Positions 60,701-64,000 of a stretch of DNA of 64,000 nt are shown here, piece after piece. Positions within the stretch are counted from its first letter, which is position 1, and each line of letters begins with the position of its first letter. Both the position numbers and the translations under genes were made by a program. The notes beneath the pieces were generated by a model, which had not been told where the DNA came from, searched no databases, and saw only the letters and a program-made list of their open reading frames with translations. The stretch is from Actinokineospora alba (GTDB lineage: Bacteria; Actinomycetota; Actinomycetes; Mycobacteriales; Pseudonocardiaceae): assembly GCF_004362515.1 (NCBI RefSeq), contig NZ_SNXU01000001.1, positions 6,448,001-6,512,000 of the forward strand, read 5' to 3'.

Positions 60701-63700
60701 CGCCGACGTCCTCCGGCCGCTGGATCTCCGCCAGCAACGCCTGCGCCGCCTCGGCCGCGTCGCCGGTGACGTCGACCGTGCTGCACTCCAGGTTCAGGTA
60801 TTCGAGGTTGGCGACCATCTGCAGGATCGCGGCGGCGGACTGGGCGGGCAGCGGGGTGTCGCCCTCGCTGATGACCTGGCCGCCGCGGGTGACGACGATG
60901 ACGCGGGCGCTGCCGCTGCCGTCACTGCCCCACGCGTCGAGCATGGCCGCGGTCGGCCGGACCACGTCCCGGCCATCCACATCGGACTCGGGGTGGTCGA
61001 GCAGGCGCAGGTCCACGACGATGTTCTGCGTCTTGGACGCGTGCTTGCGCACCAGGGCCGCGTGATCGGCCGCGGTCAGCGCGCCGCTCGGAACCACTAC
61101 GGCTTCGGTGCCCACCGCCCGCAGGGACTCGGCGAGCGCGTCGGCCACGCCGAGGGTGTCGGCGTAGAGCACGCAGGTGCCGAGCGTCGCGGGCTTGCCG
61201 ACGATCTTGGCCTCGGTCCAGTCCGGCCGCATGACCCGCACGTGCGGGCCTTCGTCCTCGACCACGACGGGCTTGCCCGCCGCCGGGAGCGCGGGTCGAC
61301 CCGAGGACTCCATCCAGTAGCGCTGACGCTGGAAGGGGTAGGTGGGCAACGGAATGCGGTTGGGCTGGAGGACGTCGTCAGCCGCATCTTCGTGGCGGTT
61401 GTGGTAGACGGTCCAGTCCAGGTCCACGCCGTTGAGCCAGAGCCGGGCGAGCAGGTCGGTGAGGACCGCGTCGTCCGCCCGGGTCTCGTTGGCCGAGGGC
61501 AGGGTGCTGAGGATGAGCGGCCAGCGGGTGGGCGGGGCGCCCGCGCCGCGGATCATGGCGCCGAGCGACTGGCCGGGGCCGATCTCGATGATCGCGAGTT
61601 CCTGGTCGGCGAGCAGCGTCTCGATGCCCGCGGTGAACTTCACGGTCTGGCACATGTGCCGCGCCCAGTAGGCGGGGTTGGTCGCCTGCTCGGTCGTGAC
61701 CCGGGTGCCGGTGACGTTGGAGATGTAGGGGATCTCCGGGGCGTTGAGCGTGAGGTTCGCCTTGACCCACTCGGTCAGCTCGCCGCTGATGCCGTCGAGC
61801 ATGCGGGTGTGGAAGGCGTGCGTGGTCTGCAAGGGGCGGCACGGGATCTCCGCCTCGCGCAGGTCCGCCACGAAGGCGTCGACCGCGTCGACCGGGCCTG
61901 CGACCACGGTCATCTGCGGCCCGTTGACCGCCGCGATGTCGAGGCCACGCTCGGGGAAGCCGAACTGCTCCAGTTCGGCGACGGGCATCGGCACGGCGAC
62001 CATCGACCCGGCGTCCACCGTGTCGATCAGCTTGGCGCGGTGCGCGACCAGGGCCAGCGCGTCGGGCAGGGACAGCACGCCGGACAGACATGCGGCCACG
62101 TACTCGCCGAGGCTGTAGCCGAGCATCACCTGCGGCTGCAGACCCCAGGTCATGAGGGTCTTGGCCAGCGCGTACTCCACGGCGAACAGCGCGGGCTGCA
62201 CGATCTCCGTGCGCTCCAGTGTGGACACACGCTCGTCGGTGCTGTCATCGCCGCGACCCAGCAGGGCCGCGAGGTTGGCGCCAGCGCCGCGCTCGCCGGT
62301 CAGGAGATCCTTCAGGTCGACGTCCGGCAGGGTCTCGGCGAGCCGCGCGAGGCAGTCGTCGAGGACACCGCGGAACACCGGTTCGCGCTGGTAGAGCTGG
62401 TTCACCAGGCCGGGGTACTGCTCCCCCACGCCGGAGAACACGAACGCGACCTGCCTGCCGGTGGTCGTGTCGACCCGGCCCAGCACCTCGCCTTCGGTGA
62501 GCGCTGTCGCGGCCTCGTCGATACCGGCGGAAACCAGCGCGCGGCGGTGCTCGAAGGTCTTGCGCCCCACCTGAAGGGTGTAGGCGACGTCGGCCAGCCG
62601 GGTGTCCGTGGCCGAGCCGAGGTGCGCGCCGAGCTGGGCCAGCGCCTCGTCGGCGGCGACCGCGCTGCGGGCCGAGACCGGCAGGACGTGGTAGCGCCGG
62701 GCCGACTCGGGGTTGGCCGCGGTGGCCAGGGCGCGTTCGGGCGCCTGCTCCACGACGAGGTGGACGTTGGTGCCGCCCATGCCGAGGGAGTTGATTCCCG
62801 CGATCGGCGGTCGGCCGTCGCGCTCGGGCCACGGGGACAGCTCGGTGTTGACGTAGAACGGGCTGTTCGCGAAGTCGATCTTCGGGTTGGGCGCGGTGTA
62901 GTGCAGGCTCGGTGGGATCACCTTGTCCCACAGGGCGAGCGAGGTCTTGATCAGGCCGGTGACGCCCGCCGCGCGGTCGAGGTGGCCGACGTTGGTCTTG
63001 ACCGACCCGATGGGGCAGAACTGCTTCTCTTTGGTGTCACCGAAGGCGCGGGTCAGGGCGGTGACCTCGATCGGGTCGCCCAGCTCGGTCGCCGTGCCGT
63101 GCGCCTCGATGTAGCTGACGTCGTCGCCGGTCACGCCCGCGTCGGCCATCGCGTCGATGATCACCCGGGACTGGCCGATGACGCTCGGCGCGGTGTAGCC
63201 GACCTTGAGCGCGCCGTCGTTGTTCATCGCGGAACCGCGGATGACCGACCAGATGTGGTCGCCGTCGCGGATCGCGTCCGACAGTCGCTTGAGGACGACC
63301 GCCGCGGCGCCGTCGCCGAACATGCTGCCCTGCGCCTGCGCGTCGAACGTGCGGACGTGGCCGTCCGGCGACTCCATGCCGCCGGGCATGTGCTCGTGGC
63401 CGATCTTGTCCGGCACGCGGATGGAGACACCGCCCGCGATGGCCATTTCGGACTCACCGCTGCGGAGGCTCTGGATCGCGAGGTGGATCGCCACCAGCGA
63501 GGTCGAGCAGAACGTCTGCACCGCGACGCTGGGGCCGTACAGGTCGAGCAGGTAGGAGACGGTCGTGGTCAGGGCGTCCTTGTCGTTGCCCATGATCACT
63601 TCGTAGATGGAGAACTGGCCGTCGGTGAGGCTGGCGGGGTTCTGCAGCAGGTAGGTGCTGATGTTGGCGCCGCCGTAGACGCCGACCCGGCCGCGGTGCT

Positions 63701-64000
63701 TGGGCGTCACGTAACCGGCCTGCTCCAACGCTTCCCAGCACACTTCGAGGAACATGCGCTGCTGCGGGTCGGTCACCGCCGCCATGCGCGGGTTCATGCC
63801 GAAGAAGCCGGCGTCGAAGTCGCTGACGTTGTCGAGGACCGGGCGGGCCCGCACGTAGGACGGGTCGGAGAACTCCTCCCGGGTGACACCGGAGGCGAGC
63901 AGTTCCTCGTCGGTGAAGAAGCTGATCGACTCGACACCGCCGCGAATGTTGTTCCAGAAGGTCCGCACATCGGGCGCGCCGGGGAACCGGCCCGCCATGC
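54777..64000 (-). CDS. two-module type I PKS (KS-AT-KR-ACP x2), N-terminus outside window
   Basis: At least 3073 residues are visible, open at the right edge. Numbering from the edge, module 1 has KS (to about 420, Cys in VQTFCSTSLVA), AT (500-800, GYSLGEYVAACL, and HAFHTRM suggesting malonyl-type), KR (ITGGLGDLG near 1136) and ACP (FFDLGGNSLLG near 1433). Module 2 has KS (from about 1503), AT (GYSLGEY near 2136, HAFHSRM), KR (ITGGLGGIG near 2669) and ACP (FFELGGNSLLG near 2994). No DH, ER or TE is seen. The last ACP ends near the C-terminus, so a later module or off-loading enzyme is elsewhere. Confidence 0.93.
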   Translation of the reverse strand, partial: MAGRFPGAPDVRTFWNNIRGGVESISFFTDEELLASGVTREEFSDPSYVRARPVLDNVSDFDAGFFGMNPRMAAVTDPQQRMFLEVCWEALEQAGYVTPKHRGRVGVYGGANISTYLLQNPASLTDGQFSIYEVIMGNDKDALTTTVSYLLDLYGPSVAVQTFCSTSLVAIHLAIQSLRSGESEMAIAGGVSIRVPDKIGHEHMPGGMESPDGHVRTFDAQAQGSMFGDGAAAVVLKRLSDAIRDGDHIWSVIRGSAMNNDGALKVGYTAPSVIGQSRVIIDAMADAGVTGDDVSYIEAHGTATELGDPIEVTALTRAFGDTKEKQFCPIGSVKTNVGHLDRAAGVTGLIKTSLALWDKVIPPSLHYTAPNPKIDFANSPFYVNTELSPWPERDGRPPIAGINSLGMGGTNVHLVVEQAPERALATAANPESARRYHVLPVSARSAVAADEALAQLGAHLGSATDTRLADVAYTLQVGRKTFEHRRALVSAGIDEAATALTEGEVLGRVDTTTGRQVAFVFSGVGEQYPGLVNQLYQREPVFRGVLDDCLARLAETLPDVDLKDLLTGERGAGANLAALLGRGDDSTDERVSTLERTEIVQPALFAVEYALAKTLMTWGLQPQVMLGYSLGEYVAACLSGVLSLPDALALVAHRAKLIDTVDAGSMVAVPMPVAELEQFGFPERGLDIAAVNGPQMTVVAGPVDAVDAFVADLREAEIPCRPLQTTHAFHTRMLDGISGELTEWVKANLTLNAPEIPYISNVTGTRVTTEQATNPAYWARHMCQTVKFTAGIETLLADQELAIIEIGPGQSLGAMIRGAGAPPTRWPLILSTLPSANETRADDAVLTDLLARLWLNGVDLDWTVYHNRHEDAADDVLQPNRIPLPTYPFQRQRYWMESSGRPALPAAGKPVVVEDEGPHVRVMRPDWTEAKIVGKPATLGTCVLYADTLGVADALAESLRAVGTEAVVVPSGALTAADHAALVRKHASKTQNIVVDLRLLDHPESDVDGRDVVRPTAAMLDAWGSDGSGSARVIVVTRGGQVISEGDTPLPAQSAAAILQMVANLEYLNLECSTVDVTGDAAEAAQALLAEIQRPEDVGDVLMAYRGGTRYVRGFAPMEPGSGKAGNHSVRKGGTYLITGGLGDLGLLIAEHFAKQGAGRLVLTSRGGVPTGIGDRRSDGVARLQELGAEVITPAVDVTDLDGMRAVIADLLVDGGTLDGVVHAAAVTDPDTFRALREVDEEAVGLHFGAKVVGVRVLETLLGELTDEQAPDFCLLFSSTSAVLGGITFACYAASNAALAAIGYRNHMRYTAGQIPTCWISSSWDTWSVENGHGTLGAAMSKHAMTAEEALDALDKLLAEPGPWLVVAAGGLDERLPRAVTVSEVVSTGPKLPRPDLPQPYAPPVTATEKSLCELWSHLLGIEPIGIKDAFFDLGGNSLLGLQMLALVKKRFGIAVAAVTLFESPTVQALSLVLDPEGKSGKAKTTVTARPERPAVELTDDRRIAVVGMAGRFPGAPDVAAFWDNLRGGVESIKVFSEEEMLASGVTPEEIANPAYVPARPVLDNVRGFDAAFFGMSPRMAAITDPQQRLFLEVCWEALEQSGYVVPEHRGRVGVFGGANLSTYLMRMPERLADGEFSTYEVIMGNDKDALTLTVSYLLDLYGPSVAVQTFCSTSLVATHMAIQALRNGECEMAMAGGVSVRVPDKIGHEFAAGGMESPDGHVRTFDAQARGSMFGDGAAVVVLKRLSDALRDGDHIWSVIRGSAMNNDGALKVGFTAPSVVGQSRVVVDAHADAGITGDDVSYIEAHGTATELGDPIEVAALTRAFGDTKDKQYCAIGSVKTNVGHLDRAAGVTGLIKTSLAIGEQVIPPTLHFTSPNPQIDFENSPFYVNTELSPWPTNGKPPIAGINSLGMGGTNVHVVVEQAPERPVPPPADPETSRRYQVIPVSARNNGAIEAACARLGSHLDGSEARLLDIAYTLQVGRKTFEHRRAVVADSVEGAKAMLDGDVAGLLGRVDTTTGRQVAFVFAGVGEQYPGMVTELYKREPVFRAVLDECVGHLADALPDVDLTDLLAGERGGGLDLAALMGRNGSAPDARASTLERTEVVQPALFAVEYALAKTLMTWGLQPQVMLGYSLGEYVAACLSGVLSLPDALKLVAHRAKLIEALPGGAMAGVSLSVAELGAYNLQDRGLDIATVNGPSMTVVAGPTEAMAAFVADLREAEVPCRELQTTHAFHSRMLNEISDELTTWVKDNLTLNAPEIDYISNVTGTRVTAQQVTNPAYWARHMCQTVQFASGIATLLADEELVIVEIGPGQSLGAMIRGANCPPSRWPLILNTLPPAGDSRADDAVFTDCLARLWLTGVELDWTTYHDRHNPDADLATQPNRIPLPTYPFQRQDYWIEPPVRGAVLQAGQIPAEATLEVLADLPKLPQEQWLHLPVWRQTASPAPVEGQPGSWLVFTRDGVAEDVVAGLQKSIGKTGATLRLVRPGTAYSVEENSHTLRPGNVDDTLALLRDLRTAGTPLERVVHLWTLGEESGDETVRLGLHTLVALARAAGELGMEGWSLDVASAGTQQVLPGDKANPHAATLTGPSMVIPLEYPTVSARLLDVDADLGARAVKALVAELGRPFTDRIVALRHGRRWLPSYESMTAPSTVDSTVLRDGGVYLITGGLGGIGLAMAEQLAMDRSAKLVLFGRNGLPERETWPAILAGDAGNPIQRRRVAGVSALLELGAEVEIVAGDVSNAADVRRAVDVALERFGALNGVLHAAGVPGMGLMQFKQPDELDQVLAPKVAGTLAIAEALRIGEPDEVELDFWVLFSSITSATGGGPGQVDYCSANAFLDAYAHQLAATGRNVLSVDWGEWIWNAWADGLAGYSETLQEFLLENRERIGIGFAEGWQSLLRALDCGEPRVVVSTQDFDTMVRFSSQFTLEAVMSSAMAEGGGTRHPRPDLVTLFQEPSGDTEETIAAMWCEALRLEQVGVLDNFFELGGNSLLGVNIVAALRKKFELDELPPHILYEAPTVASLAKVIEAAADGPAAAETANGDGGVRAQLRRSGLEAAGARRRGR

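Overview
The window is high-GC DNA with actinomycete features: GTG and TTG starts, ATGA-coupled operons, a conservon, an MsiK-type ATPase and modular polyketide synthases (PKSs). Gene content suggests a filamentous actinomycete, probably Pseudonocardiales (Actinokineospora, Saccharothrix or Lentzea type). That lineage call is an inference from gene types, not from a marker gene.

Region 1 (1-5.5 kb) is a divergent hexuronate/aldarate catabolic locus. Glucarate dehydratase (cut by the window edge) and 5-dehydro-4-deoxyglucarate dehydratase run leftward. An IclR regulator, uronate dehydrogenase, 2,5-dioxovalerate dehydrogenase and a sugar-ABC ATPase run rightward. Together they would oxidise glucuronate or galacturonate to 2-oxoglutarate. 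Region 2 (5.5-9.2 kb) has a long bulged hairpin, a small heat-shock protein unit with a MerR-type regulator, and an ABC-F ATPase. Region 3 (9.2-9.7 kb) is a tight array of six tRNA-like genes, several with atypical structure.

Region 4 (9.7-43 kb) is mixed housekeeping and accessory sequence. It contains membrane proteins, an HtrA-like protease, a four-gene conservon (cvnA-D) whose GTPase has lost its P-loop lysine, and a molybdenum hydroxylase pair. It also has a Cu-SOD-like lipoprotein, a second copy of the bulged hairpin family, and a pseudo-esterase coupled to a solute-binding lipoprotein. Further along are two beta-lactamase-fold hydrolases, a secreted S1 protease, and a solitary TnpB insertion element. 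A sigma factor with a matching pair of promoter-like motifs and several small metabolic genes complete the region.

Region 5 (43.3 kb to the right edge) is one side of a type I PKS cluster that continues beyond the window. Rightward genes are an ABC exporter pair, a KS-KR-ACP PKS lacking its acyltransferase, and an acyl-CoA dehydrogenase, ending at a strong terminator. After a 600-bp repeat-rich gap, leftward genes are a two-module PKS (KS-AT-KR-ACP twice), then fkbK, fkbJ, fkbI and fkbH homologues for an ACP-linked extender unit, and a type II thioesterase. No FkbG O-methyltransferase is present here, so hydroxymalonyl-ACP is the simplest predicted extender.

The least explained signals are non-coding. 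Two hairpin elements (5634-5775 and 24453-24614) keep the same bulges while their stems co-vary. A second family forms an inverted pair at 50029-50330 whose differences are almost all compensatory.
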